A program made the position numbers and the translations under genes. From the NCBI GenBank assembly GCA_031254575.1, contig JAIRUE010000085.1, positions 1-51,832 on the forward strand: DNA of 51,832 bases, in the 5' to 3' direction. Below, in pieces: positions 7,098 to 15,272 of the stretch (positions are counted from its first letter, which is position 1; each line of letters starts with the position of its first letter). The stretch comes from Oscillospiraceae bacterium (lineage in GTDB: Bacteria > Bacillota > Clostridia > Oscillospirales > UBA929). The notes under the pieces were generated by a model. It saw only the letters and a program-made list of their open reading frames with translations. It was not told where the DNA came from and did not search any database.

Positions 7098-7355
7098 TCA
7101 ATCGTCATAATGGCCTTTACATTGCAGAATTTCAATATTTTCCCCTTTTTTCTGATACACAAGCCTGTTAACGTCATCAATGCGGCGGCTCCAGCCTTCG
7201 CGGTGACGAAGCGGCTCCGGTTTGCCAAGGCCCTCGTGCCCGTTCCGGGCAATATCCTTGAGCAGTAAATTGACCCTTTTGACCATTTTTCTGTCGGCGC
7301 TCTGCCAGTAAAGATAGTCTTCCCATGCTTTTTCCGTAAAGATTATCCGGCTCAT
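7098..7355 (-). CDS. yoeB: Txe/YoeB-family mRNA interferase toxin
   Basis: An 85-residue toxin of the RelE superfamily, YoeB/Txe branch, which cuts mRNA on the ribosome. The family signature is nearly complete: AWEDYLYWQ, KRVNLLLKDI, the LGKPEPL motif with the acidic catalytic Glu, SRRID-VNRLVY with the catalytic Arg, and the C-terminal GHYDD carrying the His-Tyr pair. All catalytic positions appear intact, so it should be active. Its ATG overlaps the antitoxin stop by four bases (ATGA), giving coupled translation. Confidence 0.92.
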   Translation of the reverse strand: MSRIIFTEKAWEDYLYWQSADRKMVKRVNLLLKDIARNGHEGLGKPEPLRHREGWSRRIDDVNRLVYQKKGENIEILQCKGHYDD

Positions 7356-7624
7356 TCCATCGCCTCAAGCTCTTCCATCGTCTTAACCACAACCCCGCCT
7401 TCCTCAAGCTGCCTGAATGATTCTTCCAGCCATGCGAGGTTTCTTTCCCCGTAAAACGGGTCGTCATTGCCGGTAATTTCAAACGGGATTTTTTTGTTCC
7501 GGATGACCGCGCGTACGAACATATTGACCGCGACGGATGCGTTCAATCCCGCGTCGGCGCAAAAACAATCAAATCTGCGCTTTATATCCTCGTCAATGCG
7601 TACACTTAATACTGCCTGATTCAT
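7352..7624 (-). CDS. relB: RelB/DinJ-family antitoxin
   Basis: A 90-residue antitoxin with an N-terminal ribbon-helix-helix DNA-binding segment (NQAVLSVRIDEDIKRRFD) and the RelB/DinJ hallmark VNMFVRAVIRNKKIPFEI; the acidic C-terminal half should wrap the toxin. The ATG at 7624 follows AAGGAGATG; a longer frame to 7699 would cross the promoter. YoeB toxins are more often paired with YefM/Phd-type antitoxins, so this is a mixed pairing. Probably autorepressed through the palindrome over the promoter. Confidence 0.9.
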   Translation of the reverse strand: MNQAVLSVRIDEDIKRRFDCFCADAGLNASVAVNMFVRAVIRNKKIPFEITGNDDPFYGERNLAWLEESFRQLEEGGVVVKTMEELEAME

Positions 7625-7651
7625 GTTATAACATCTCCTTGTTATTAGTGT

Positions 7652-7684
7652 ACTGATTATAGCATAATGTTGCCGTCTTGTCAA
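7652..7684 (-). promoter_or_regulatory. Consensus promoter with palindromic operator of the toxin-antitoxin operon
   Basis: On the minus strand TTGACA (7679-7684), a 17-base spacer and TATAAT (7656-7661). The -10 box lies within a palindrome ATTAT-GCT-ATAAT (7656-7668), and a second small inverted repeat (AGTGTACT) lies just downstream, a likely binding site for the RHH antitoxin. Confidence 0.8.
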
Positions 7685-7691
7685 TACAACG

Positions 7692-8714
7692 TCACACAAT
7701 CAGCATCGCGTCGCCGAAGGAAAAAAACCGGTACCGTTCCCGGATCGCTTCCCCGTACGCCGACAAGATCATCTCACGCGTACAGAACGCGGAAACCAGC
7801 ATCAGCAGGGTGCTTTGCGGAAGATGAAAATTGGTGATCAGGGCGTCGGTCATGCGAAAAGAATAACCGGGCGTAATGAATATCCCGGTTTCCCCGCTGC
7901 CGGTAAGCAGTTTTCCGCAGGGGGAAACGGCGGATTCCAGCGTACGGCAGGAGGTCGTGCCGACCGCGACGATCCGCCCGCCCGCGGCACGGGCCCGGTT
8001 GACGGTTTCCGCGGCCGTTCCGGGTATTTCATACCATTCGGTGTGCATAACGTGGTCTCTAACGTCGTCCGCCGTGACCGGCTGAAACGTGCCCAGCCCC
8101 ACATGAAGCGTGATCTCCGCGATTTGCACGCCCATACCCCGCAGCCTGTCAAGCAGCTCCGCCGTGAAATGCAGCCCCGCCGTCGGCGCGGCCGCCGACC
8201 CCGGAGGCTTGGCGTAAACCGTCTGGTAGCGTTCGCTGTCGGGCGGTTTCCGCCGGATATACGGCGGAAGCGGCGCCGCGCCCAGCTCACGCAGCAGCTC
8301 GTCCCAACCGCCGCCGTACGCAAACCGGACGATCCGCTCCCCTCCCGGTCCCATGTCCTCCACAACGCCGGTGAGCCTGTCCCCGCCGAAAACGACCCTT
8401 GCGCCCGTCCGCAGGCTTTTCCCCGGCTTCACAAGGCATTTCCAGCGGTCGCCGCCCAAATCCCTCAGCAGCAGTACCTCCGCCGCGCCGCCGTTTTCCC
8501 GCCGCCCCGCCAGCCGCGCGGGCAGGACGCGGGAGTTGTTGACGACCAGGCAGTCCCCATGCCGCAGAAACTCCGGCAAATCGTAAAAAAACCGGTGGCG
8601 CACCCCGCCGGTTTTTCTGTCGAGCACCATCAGCCGCGACCCGTCACGGCGCTCCGCCGGGGTCTGCGCGATCAGTTCTTCCGGGAGGTCGTAAGCAAAG
8701 CCGGCCGTTTTCAT
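7692..8714 (-). CDS. queA: S-adenosylmethionine:tRNA ribosyltransferase-isomerase
   Basis: Adds the cyclopentenediol precursor from SAM to 7-deazaguanine in tRNA, the penultimate queuosine step. The 340-residue length is normal. Landmarks are FAYDLPEELIAQTPAERRDG at the N-terminus, CLVVNNSRVLPARL, TAGLHFT, LHVGLGTFQPV, MHTEWYEI and LITNFHLPQSTLLMLVSAF. The ATG at 8714 has an AAAGGGGG site. It follows tmcAL by 45 bases on the same strand; both enzymes modify tRNA. No tgt gene is in the window, although queA often neighbours it. Confidence 0.95.
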   Translation of the reverse strand: MKTAGFAYDLPEELIAQTPAERRDGSRLMVLDRKTGGVRHRFFYDLPEFLRHGDCLVVNNSRVLPARLAGRRENGGAAEVLLLRDLGGDRWKCLVKPGKSLRTGARVVFGGDRLTGVVEDMGPGGERIVRFAYGGGWDELLRELGAAPLPPYIRRKPPDSERYQTVYAKPPGSAAAPTAGLHFTAELLDRLRGMGVQIAEITLHVGLGTFQPVTADDVRDHVMHTEWYEIPGTAAETVNRARAAGGRIVAVGTTSCRTLESAVSPCGKLLTGSGETGIFITPGYSFRMTDALITNFHLPQSTLLMLVSAFCTREMILSAYGEAIRERYRFFSFGDAMLIV

Positions 8715-8759
8715 GGCGTCCCCCTTTTGCGGTCACCCGCGGGTGTATACTGTCTGCCT

Positions 8760-9860
8760 CTATTTTTTGACGACTACCCCGTTCCGCCATTCGCCACCCG
8801 CCGGTTCGGGAACCGGCATACACAGCGCCATCTGGTCTGTGACGGCGGCCTCCGCCGCCAGCGCGCCCCGGTGCGCGGCGGGGCGGGACAGGATGGGGGT
8901 TTCGATCAGAGACAAAACCGCCTCTCCGGCGGGGCCGATCCCAAGCAGCCGTATGTGGGGCGGACGCTCCGCCATCTCCTCTGTCAGCCCCAGAAACGCC
9001 GCCAGTACGCAGCGGCGGAGCCGCGCCATCGTATACCGTTTGGTTTTGACGGCTTGAAGCAGCTCTTCCAGAGAGCGGGCCTGTCCGGCGGCGTTATGCA
9101 GGCGCTGCGCCAGCCCCCCCGCGCCGACGTCGGGCAGCGCGAGGAAATCCGCAAGCGTCAGGCGGCGCAGATGGGACAGGACCGCGCCCTCCTGACGCGC
9201 AAGCGAGACGGGCGCGCGCCCGGCCCGCGTTTCCGCCTGCCAGATACCGGCAAACGGCACGCCGCGCGGAACGCGCCCCGTTTGCAGCGCCCGGCCGCGT
9301 ATCGCGGACGCCGAGCCGCGGGGTCCGTCGTGAAAGCCGCCCCGCCGCTCCACCGCGACCGGGACAATCCCGGGGGCTTTGCCGCGCAGCGCGCGGAGAT
9401 ATTCGAGGGCGAGGATGTTGTTGGGAGTGAACAGGTGCGCCGCGTCGGGAAACGCTTCGGGCAGGGCGGCCGCCAGCGTTTTATGTCTGGGAATCTCATC
9501 CGGTATGCGTTTGCTGAGGAGTTGCAGAGCCTCCAGATCGTCCGTCTCCGTCCCGAACGACAGGTGCGTCACAACGCCGAGGCGGGCGATTATGTCGACG
9601 GCGGCGCGGGCAAACCGCTCCGCGGGCGCGCAGGCGTACGGCGCGGGCAGCTCGAACACGAGGTCGAACCCCGCCTCCAAAGCCATGCGCGTCCGCGCGG
9701 TCTTTGTCAGGATAGGGAAATCGCCCCGCTGGACGGTATGCCCGCTCATCACGGCGACCAGGCGCGCGTCCTGCCCCAGCCGGGCCTTGATTTGGGAAAG
9801 ATGAACCAAATGCCCCCTGTGCAGGGGGTTATATTCGGCAATAACGGCACAAACTGTCAT
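8760..9860 (-). CDS. tmcAL: tRNA(Met) cytidine acetate ligase
   Basis: Nucleotidyltransferase-fold enzyme that activates acetate with ATP and acetylates the wobble cytidine of elongator tRNA-Met. Residues 1-30 show the HxGH nucleotidyl-transfer motif (AEYNPLHRGHLVHL), followed by VAVMSGHTVQRGDFPI and FELPAPYACAPAERFA, all typical of the YlbM/TmcAL family. The length of 366 residues is slightly short of the usual 390-410. ATG 9860 is the first plausible start; its ribosome site is weak. It is divergent from ackA, so two acetate-using enzymes share one control region, a common Clostridia arrangement. Confidence 0.88.
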   Translation of the reverse strand: MTVCAVIAEYNPLHRGHLVHLSQIKARLGQDARLVAVMSGHTVQRGDFPILTKTARTRMALEAGFDLVFELPAPYACAPAERFARAAVDIIARLGVVTHLSFGTETDDLEALQLLSKRIPDEIPRHKTLAAALPEAFPDAAHLFTPNNILALEYLRALRGKAPGIVPVAVERRGGFHDGPRGSASAIRGRALQTGRVPRGVPFAGIWQAETRAGRAPVSLARQEGAVLSHLRRLTLADFLALPDVGAGGLAQRLHNAAGQARSLEELLQAVKTKRYTMARLRRCVLAAFLGLTEEMAERPPHIRLLGIGPAGEAVLSLIETPILSRPAAHRGALAAEAAVTDQMALCMPVPEPAGGEWRNGVVVKK

Positions 9861-9868
9861 CTCTTCAC

Positions 9869-9897
9869 TTGCCTTTTGATCTCCTTTGCAGTATGAT
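9869..9897 (+). promoter_or_regulatory. Promoter of ackA
   Basis: TTGCCT (9869-9874), a 17-base spacer and TATGAT (9892-9897), 32 bases before the ackA start, inside the 69-base divergent gap with tmcAL. Confidence 0.6.
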
Positions 9898-9929
9898 GGT
9901 TGGGTCAACGACAGACGGGAGGAGTCAAT

Positions 9930-11129
9930 ATGCGCATACTGGTTATCAACGCGGGCAGTTCGTCTCTGAAATACCAGCTCTTTGACACAAGCGGCGGCGG
10001 CGAGGTCCTGGCCAAAGGGCTTTGCGAGCGCATCGGGCTGGACGGGCACATCAAACACAGCGCCGCGAACCGCGAGCCTTACGAAAGCGACGCGCCGATG
10101 GAAAACCACGCCGAGGCGGTACGCGCCGTCATCGGCCTTCTGACCGGTCCCGAAACCGGCGTCATCGCCGATATGGGCGAGATCGGCGCCATCGGGCACC
10201 GGGTGGTCCACGGCGGCGAGTATTTTAACGCCAGCGTGCTGGTCAACGACGAGGTCATCAGCGCCATTGAAGAGTGCGTGCCGCTCGCGCCGCTGCACAA
10301 CCCGCCCAACCTTGTCGGCATCCGCGCCTGCGCCGAAGTCATGCCCGGCGTGCCGCAGGCGGCGGTATTCGACACGGCGTTCCATCAGACTATGCCGGAG
10401 AAAGCCTACCTGTACGCGCTCCCGTATGAATACTATGAGCGGCTGAAGATACGCCGCTACGGCTTCCACGGCACGTCCCACCTCTATGTGGCGCGCCGCG
10501 CCGCGGAGATTTTGGGACGCCCGGCGGAGGAATTGAAAATCATCACCTGCCACATGGGCAACGGCTCGTCGCTGGCGGCCGTCGACGGAGGCGTATCGGT
10601 CGACACGTCAATGGGCTTCACCCCGCTGGAGGGCGTTCTGATGGGCACGCGCAGCGGCAGCATCGACCCGGCGATCATCCAATACCTGATGACAAAGGAA
10701 GACCTCACCGTCGTTCAGGTCACCGAGATCCTCAACAAAAAATCGGGCGCGCTGGGCATATCGGGCGTGTCAAGCGACTTCCGCGACCTGCTCGCCGCCT
10801 CCGTCGGGGGGAACAGCCGCGCGCGCGCGGCGCTGGAGATCTTCGCGTACAGCGTGAAGAAGACGATCGGGGCGTACGCCGCCGCGATGAGCGGCTGCGA
10901 CGCGCTGGTCTTCACGGGGGGGATCGGCGAAAATCACGTCGTCATACGCGGCTTGATCTGCGAGGGCCTGTCGTATATGGGGCTGGTCCTGGACGGAAAA
11001 AAGAATAAGGCCGTACAAGGGGAAGAAGGCTTTATCTCCGAGGACGGCAGTCCAAATAAGATCATGGTCGTCCCCACCAACGAGGAGCTTGTGATCGCGC
11101 TCGACACACAGGCGCTGGTCAGCCCGTGA
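9930..11129 (+). CDS. ackA: Acetate kinase
   Basis: Converts acetyl phosphate and ADP to acetate and ATP, the substrate-level phosphorylation step of acetate fermentation. The 399-residue length is standard. ASKHA-fold motifs are VINAGSSSLKYQLFD, IGHRVVHGGE, FDTAFHQTMP, YGFHGTSHLYV, HMGNGSSLAAV, TPLEGVLMGTRSG and FTGGIGENH. The ATG at 9930 has GGGAGGAG upstream, and the frame extension to 9900 is ignored. No phosphotransacetylase gene is adjacent. Its 3' end overlaps the convergent flavodoxin-like gene by 11 bases. Confidence 0.97.
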   Translation: MRILVINAGSSSLKYQLFDTSGGGEVLAKGLCERIGLDGHIKHSAANREPYESDAPMENHAEAVRAVIGLLTGPETGVIADMGEIGAIGHRVVHGGEYFNASVLVNDEVISAIEECVPLAPLHNPPNLVGIRACAEVMPGVPQAAVFDTAFHQTMPEKAYLYALPYEYYERLKIRRYGFHGTSHLYVARRAAEILGRPAEELKIITCHMGNGSSLAAVDGGVSVDTSMGFTPLEGVLMGTRSGSIDPAIIQYLMTKEDLTVVQVTEILNKKSGALGISGVSSDFRDLLAASVGGNSRARAALEIFAYSVKKTIGAYAAAMSGCDALVFTGGIGENHVVIRGLICEGLSYMGLVLDGKKNKAVQGEEGFISEDGSPNKIMVVPTNEELVIALDTQALVSP

Positions 11130-11667
11130 CCATCCTCGCCGCCGCTTTTTCTATCATGCCCAGCATCTCCGCGCGGTTAAAACGGTTGACGCCGATACGC
11201 TCCTTGGGGACGGCGCCGACGTGGCGGCACCACGCTTCCATCTCGGCGAGGCAGGAGACGGTCCCGTTGCCGCTGCCGCCCGCCGCCGCGATGAGGTCGG
11301 TCTGTTTGTCCCGCGCCGCCCCCGGCTCGCCGGACAGCGCCGTGTTCTGACAGCGGCGGAACCGGCTCATAAAGTGCTGCATCGGTTCCGACGGCTGGCC
11401 CCAGTAGACCGGCGTGACCAAAAAGAGCCCGCCGCATTCGGAGACGCGCCGTATCAGAGACGGCAAACAGTCGTCAATGAAACAGTGGCGCTCTTTGCGG
11501 CAGATCCCCCAGCCGTTGCCGCACGTCTGGCAGGAGCGGACCCCCTCCGCGTACAGGTCGGCCATCCGCGCCTCGCCGCCCGCCGCCCGCGCCCCGCTCA
11601 TCGCCGCCTCGGCGCAGGCCGCGGTCAGGCCGTCGCGGTTGGGGCTGGCCGTGATAATCAGAATCAT
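11119..11667 (-). CDS. Flavodoxin-fold NAD(P)H-dependent oxidoreductase
   Basis: A 182-residue protein of the NADPH-dependent FMN reductase/flavodoxin-like family: an IIITASPNRDGLT phosphate-binding loop, a CQTCGNGWGICRK Cys-rich loop and VTPVYWGQPSEPMQHFMSRF, all usual in the iron-sulfur flavoprotein-like branch. It probably binds FMN; the spacing of the Cys residues would allow a cluster, but this is not certain. The ATG at 11667 overlaps the stop of the aldo/keto reductase (ATGA), with AAAGGAG upstream, so the two are coupled. Confidence 0.8.
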   Translation of the reverse strand: MILIITASPNRDGLTAACAEAAMSGARAAGGEARMADLYAEGVRSCQTCGNGWGICRKERHCFIDDCLPSLIRRVSECGGLFLVTPVYWGQPSEPMQHFMSRFRRCQNTALSGEPGAARDKQTDLIAAAGGSGNGTVSCLAEMEAWCRHVGAVPKERIGVNRFNRAEMLGMIEKAAARMVTG

Positions 11668-12626
11668 ACCGGACACTCTCCTTTACCCTCCAGATATTCC
11701 CTCTGCGCCTGCGTCAGCGTCAGCTCCGCCGCCCGCATCGTCTCGGTAAACTGTTCTTCCGTTGAAAACGCGGTGACCCCGGCGCACGGCACGGGTCCGC
11801 TCGTGACATAACTCAGCGCGACCGCCGAGACCGGTACGCCCAGCCGCTCCGCCAGCGCTTTGGCCCTCTCCGCCCGGCGATAATTTTCAGGCAGCCACCC
11901 GTAATACCGGTCCGCCTGGGGGTCCATCGGCAATCCGACGGCGGTTTTGGCGAAGAAGCCCTTGCCGGTGGACGTCCACGCCATGACGGGGAAGCGGTTT
12001 TCCTCATACCAGCTATGCTCCGCGCCGTCCATGACGACATGTGTCAGATCGCCCGTCTGCGCGGCGGTGGTCAGGCCGAGGTTATAGAGGATCTGGCTGA
12101 CCGAAAAAGGGGTCAGCCCGTTTTTTTCCGCAAATTCGTTGGCGGCGGCGATCCGCCCCGCCGTCCAGTTGGACGCGCCCAAGACGCGCGCCTTGCCCGC
12201 CGTGACCAGTTCGTGCAGGACCGGCATGATCTCCTCCACCGGTTTATAAATATCGTCGCGGTGCAGGAACAGTATGTCCGCGTATCCGCAGCCGAGCGCC
12301 CGGAGGCTTTGGTCCGCGTCGGAGAGGATCTCCTCACGGGAGAGGCGGCCCAGCGGCGGCTTGCCGCAATCGTGGTGGCCGCATTTGGTCGAGACGAGGT
12401 AGCTGTCGCGCGGTTTTTTCGCCAGGTACGCGCCCAGCGCGGCCTCGCTCCGCCCGCCGCCGTAGATGCGCGCCGTGTCAAAGCAGTTGCCGCCGAGTTC
12501 AAGGTAGCGGTCAAAGCACCAGTGGGCGAATTTTTGCCTGGCCGGATCGGAAACGCCGTTGTCGCCGACGACGATCCGGGCCATCCGGAGCGTATGCCGG
12601 CCGTTGGAAACGGTAACGGTTTTCAT
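11664..12626 (-). CDS. Aldo/keto reductase
   Basis: A 320-residue NADPH-dependent carbonyl reductase of the AKR superfamily. The catalytic tetrad is visible: Asp and Tyr in CFDTARIYGGGRSEAALG, Lys in VSTKCGH and His in LFLHRDD. The TIM-barrel cofactor part holds GASNWTAGRI and the C-terminal PVPCAGVTAFSTEEQ. The ATG at 12626 is preceded by AGGGGGG; the upstream ATG at 12644 has no ribosome site. It is coupled to the flavodoxin-like gene and lies 75 bases downstream of the radical SAM gene, with a nested hairpin between. The substrate is unknown. Confidence 0.9.
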   Translation of the reverse strand: MKTVTVSNGRHTLRMARIVVGDNGVSDPARQKFAHWCFDRYLELGGNCFDTARIYGGGRSEAALGAYLAKKPRDSYLVSTKCGHHDCGKPPLGRLSREEILSDADQSLRALGCGYADILFLHRDDIYKPVEEIMPVLHELVTAGKARVLGASNWTAGRIAAANEFAEKNGLTPFSVSQILYNLGLTTAAQTGDLTHVVMDGAEHSWYEENRFPVMAWTSTGKGFFAKTAVGLPMDPQADRYYGWLPENYRRAERAKALAERLGVPVSAVALSYVTSGPVPCAGVTAFSTEEQFTETMRAAELTLTQAQREYLEGKGECPV

Positions 12627-12655
12627 GGCGGTGTCCCCCCTCATTTTATGGTTAT

Positions 12656-12694
12656 TCCGGCGCGGCCGGCTTATGCCGGATAAATCGCGCCGGA
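12656..12694. repeat. Nested stem-loop between the radical SAM and aldo/keto reductase genes
   Basis: Outer arms TCCGGCGCG (12656-12664) and CGCGCCGGA (12686-12694) enclose an inner CCGGC-TTAT-GCCGG hairpin (12666-12679). There is no T tract on the minus strand, so it may be an mRNA-processing or attenuating structure rather than a plain terminator. Confidence 0.5.
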
Positions 12695-12701
12695 TTTTCC
12701 G

Positions 12702-13703
12702 TTACAGGGCGTCCGATGAATGGAGCATAGCCTCGAAGAGGACGGGGATGCTGCGCGGGCCGTTGAAGAACATGCTCATATCGCGGTACCAGCTCATATT
12801 GCACGCGTTGCACGCCGGCATCCGCAAATCGGACTCCCCGACCTCAAACAGATTGCCGATGGGTTTGGCCAGCTGCATACAGGGGTAGAGGTCGAAAAAC
12901 CAATCGACGAAAAAGACCCGCCGCCCGCCGCGGCAATGGTATTTCGCGGTGTTTGGGTCCTTCAGGTAGCTGATGATGTTGCGCATCGAGGGCTCCGAAT
13001 TGATCAGTTTGTATTTCCCCTCTTTTTTCAGCGCGATGGCCGATTCCAGCGACTGTATGAGCTGCCCGCGCGACAGCGTAATCCCCTCGCCGCCGAGCTC
13101 ATAGACCTGCGATTCCGAAAAGGTGGGATAATTGAGCGAGATGAGGTCAAATCCCATCTGCCGCGCGCTTTCAAAAACCTCGTCCAGCTTATCGTAATTG
13201 CCGTTCCATATCAGCACCGACGCCATCGACTTTATCCGCGTCCTGTGCGCCTCTTCGACCGCAAGCCGCATCTCGTCCATGATATTCTCTATCTGACGCG
13301 ACTCCGCCATCACGGCGGGATCGCCCGAATCAAAGGAAATGCTTACGATGTCGCAGCCCGCGTCCTCCAGGCGGCGGGTCATGTCCTTTCTGAGCAGGAG
13401 GCCCGGCGCGGCGATCAGGACGGCGCTGTGTATCTTCCTCCTGGAGGCTTCCGCCACGATCTCGGCGCAGTTTGGATGCAGCAGCGCCTCCCCGCCGGTA
13501 AAGCACATGTGGGACACGCCGAAATCGGCCAGCCTGTTGACGGCTTGCAGCGCCTTTTCTCTGTCCACGTACACTTTCGGCTGCTGTTTCCATATGCTGC
13601 AAAACGTACATTTTGCGATACAGGCGTTGGTCAGCGCGAATTCGGAGCAGCGAAATTTTCCCGTTACGTAATTCCTGATGATATGCCGGGTCTTTGGATT
13701 CAT
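12702..13703 (-). CDS. Radical SAM protein with SPASM-like C-terminal cysteines
   Basis: A 333-residue radical SAM enzyme. The cluster motif CIAKCTFC (CxxxCxxC) is at about residues 28-35, followed by the glycine motif CFTGGEALLHP and SISFDSGDP. The C-terminal part carries further Cys residues (YHCRGG, LYPCMQLAKPIGNL, CNACNMSW), resembling a SPASM or twitch domain that binds auxiliary Fe-S clusters, as in peptide- or sugar-modifying enzymes. No precursor peptide was found beside it. It is the leftward gene immediately across the strand switch from dnaA, with GAAGGGA before its ATG. Confidence 0.85.
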   Translation of the reverse strand: MNPKTRHIIRNYVTGKFRCSEFALTNACIAKCTFCSIWKQQPKVYVDREKALQAVNRLADFGVSHMCFTGGEALLHPNCAEIVAEASRRKIHSAVLIAAPGLLLRKDMTRRLEDAGCDIVSISFDSGDPAVMAESRQIENIMDEMRLAVEEAHRTRIKSMASVLIWNGNYDKLDEVFESARQMGFDLISLNYPTFSESQVYELGGEGITLSRGQLIQSLESAIALKKEGKYKLINSEPSMRNIISYLKDPNTAKYHCRGGRRVFFVDWFFDLYPCMQLAKPIGNLFEVGESDLRMPACNACNMSWYRDMSMFFNGPRSIPVLFEAMLHSSDAL

Positions 13704-13955
13704 ACGGTTGTTCCCTTCTTTTTCTTATTTCTTTACCACTAAACCGGCGAAAAGTCAACAGATTTTTGCAAAAAATACCGGCGCGCCCGCTCGCGGGGCA
13801 TCACCATAATAACAACAAATCCTTACGAACAGCCTGATATAAATCTTACGGTTTTCTTAAGGCGGCGCATTCCCGCCATGTTAAAAAAACCTTGTCTGAA
13901 CGGGTAAAGTGTGCTATACTTGATAAGAGAAGAAAAAGACGGGCGAGGGGACAGA
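13704..13955. other. Strand switch upstream of dnaA, candidate origin region
   Basis: These 252 bases separate the leftward radical SAM gene from rightward dnaA and are richer in A and T than their surroundings. They contain a GC hairpin near 13788-13803, a GGCGG/CCGCC hairpin near 13861-13877 and the dnaA promoter. I looked for DnaA boxes (TTATNCACA on either strand) and saw none here nor in the dnaA-dnaN gap. The origin assignment therefore rests on gene order and strand switch only. Confidence 0.4.
13892..13920 (+). promoter_or_regulatory. Promoter of dnaA
   Basis: TTGTCT (13892-13897), a 17-base spacer and TATACT (13915-13920), 35 bases before the dnaA ATG. Confidence 0.7.
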
Positions 13956-15272
13956 ATGGGCGCCGACTTACTGGAGCGCATACGCGAAGAACTCAGCCGG
14001 GGGATGCCCCGCGCCGTGGTGTCGGCATGGTTTGCGGACGCTTTTGTCGTGAGCGCGGGGGATCAGGTGCTGACGCTCTGCTCCCCGACCGAATATAAGC
14101 GCGGCGTCATCGAGGCGCGGTATATGCCGCATTTGGCCGACGCCATGCTGGCCATCTCCGGCGTCCCCTATGAGATAAGGCTGGTGGACGCGCCGCCGCC
14201 CGGTAAAACGGAGGAATCCGGGCCGCGGGAGGCGCAGACGGACGACACGGGGCCCGACAGGCGCGATTTTGTGTTTGAGCGTTTTGTGGTGGGCGAGAGC
14301 AACAAGTTCGCCTATTCGGCGGCGCAGGCCGTGGCGGATTCGCCGGGGGAGGCGTATAACCCGCTGTTTCTCTACGGGGGCTCGGGACTGGGCAAGACGC
14401 ACCTGCTCTACGCCATCCTCAACCGCGTCCGCCGGGAGCGCCCCCGTTTCAAGACCCTCCTCTTTTCGGCGGAGCGGTTTACCAACGACCTCGTGGCCGC
14501 GATCCAGGCCAAGCAAACCGCCAATTTCCGCGAGCAGTACCGCAGCGCGGACCTGCTGCTGGTGGACGACATCCAGTCTATCGCGGGACGCGATTTTTCG
14601 CAGGAGGAGTTTTTCCACACCTTCAACACGCTGTACGACGAGGACAAACAGGTCGTGCTGACCTCGGACCGCCTGCCGCGCGATCTGCAAAAGATCGAGG
14701 AACGCCTGCGCACGCGGTTTGAATGGGGTCTGACCGTCGACGTCAAGCCGCCCGACTTCGAGACCCGCGTGGCGATCGTGCGGAGCAAAGCGCTCCAGCT
14801 GGGGCTTCCGCTTCCGGCCGAAGTGGCAGAATATATCGCGCAGGCCATTACCAGCAACGTCCGCCAGCTGGAGGGCACGGTCAAAAAACTGATGGCGTCG
14901 CGCGATTTGATGTCGTCCGCGACCGACCTGCCCGCGGCGCAGGCGGTCGTCGCGGACATGATCCGCGAGAGCCCGGGGCTCAACCCCACGCCGCAGCTGA
15001 TTGTAAGCGAGGTGTGCGCGTTTTACAGGCTCGACGAGCGGCAGATCACCGGAAAGAGCCGCCAGGCTGAGCTTGTGACCGCCCGCCAGACGGCGATGTA
15101 TCTGATCCGCGACATGACCGACCTCTCTCTGGAACATATCGGCGAGAAAGTTTTCTCCCGTGACCACTCCACCGTCCTCCACTCGATCCAGCGCGTGGAG
15201 GAGCGCCGCAGGGACGACCCCGCCTACGATAACGATATAAAGACCATCGCCGAGAATATCAGAGGCGTTTAA
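13956..15272 (+). CDS. dnaA: Chromosomal replication initiator DnaA
   Basis: AAA+ initiator that binds DnaA boxes and melts the origin. The 438 residues comprise a compact domain I (about 1-75), a short acidic linker (about 80-103), the ATPase domain with Walker A GGSGLGKT (141-148) and Walker B LLLVDDIQ (200-207), an arginine-finger region, and domain IV with the DnaA signature FSRDHSTVLHSIQRVEE. DNA-contact residues look standard, so it should recognise ordinary DnaA boxes. The ATG at 13956 follows GAGGGG; the track start at 13911 lies in the promoter. It heads the dnaA-dnaN-recF-remB-gyrB-gyrA cluster. Confidence 0.97.
   Translation: MGADLLERIREELSRGMPRAVVSAWFADAFVVSAGDQVLTLCSPTEYKRGVIEARYMPHLADAMLAISGVPYEIRLVDAPPPGKTEESGPREAQTDDTGPDRRDFVFERFVVGESNKFAYSAAQAVADSPGEAYNPLFLYGGSGLGKTHLLYAILNRVRRERPRFKTLLFSAERFTNDLVAAIQAKQTANFREQYRSADLLLVDDIQSIAGRDFSQEEFFHTFNTLYDEDKQVVLTSDRLPRDLQKIEERLRTRFEWGLTVDVKPPDFETRVAIVRSKALQLGLPLPAEVAEYIAQAITSNVRQLEGTVKKLMASRDLMSSATDLPAAQAVVADMIRESPGLNPTPQLIVSEVCAFYRLDERQITGKSRQAELVTARQTAMYLIRDMTDLSLEHIGEKVFSRDHSTVLHSIQRVEERRRDDPAYDNDIKTIAENIRGV

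Noticed and set aside
6880..7101. N-terminal extension of the sigma factor
   Set aside because: It would cross the toxin-antitoxin terminator; ATG 6879 has an excellent ribosome site and gives the normal sigma length.
7815..9896. 693-residue plus-strand open frame
   Set aside because: It is antisense to queA and tmcAL, both with clear family motifs; the Arg/Pro-rich translation is typical of the opposite strand of GC-rich genes.
8760..10553. 597-residue minus-strand frame extending tmcAL across ackA
   Set aside because: The part beyond 9860 is antisense to ackA; the HxGH-bearing protein starts properly at ATG 9860.
12015..12683. 222-residue plus-strand frame
   Set aside because: It is antisense to the aldo/keto reductase, which has its full catalytic tetrad; there is no ribosome site.
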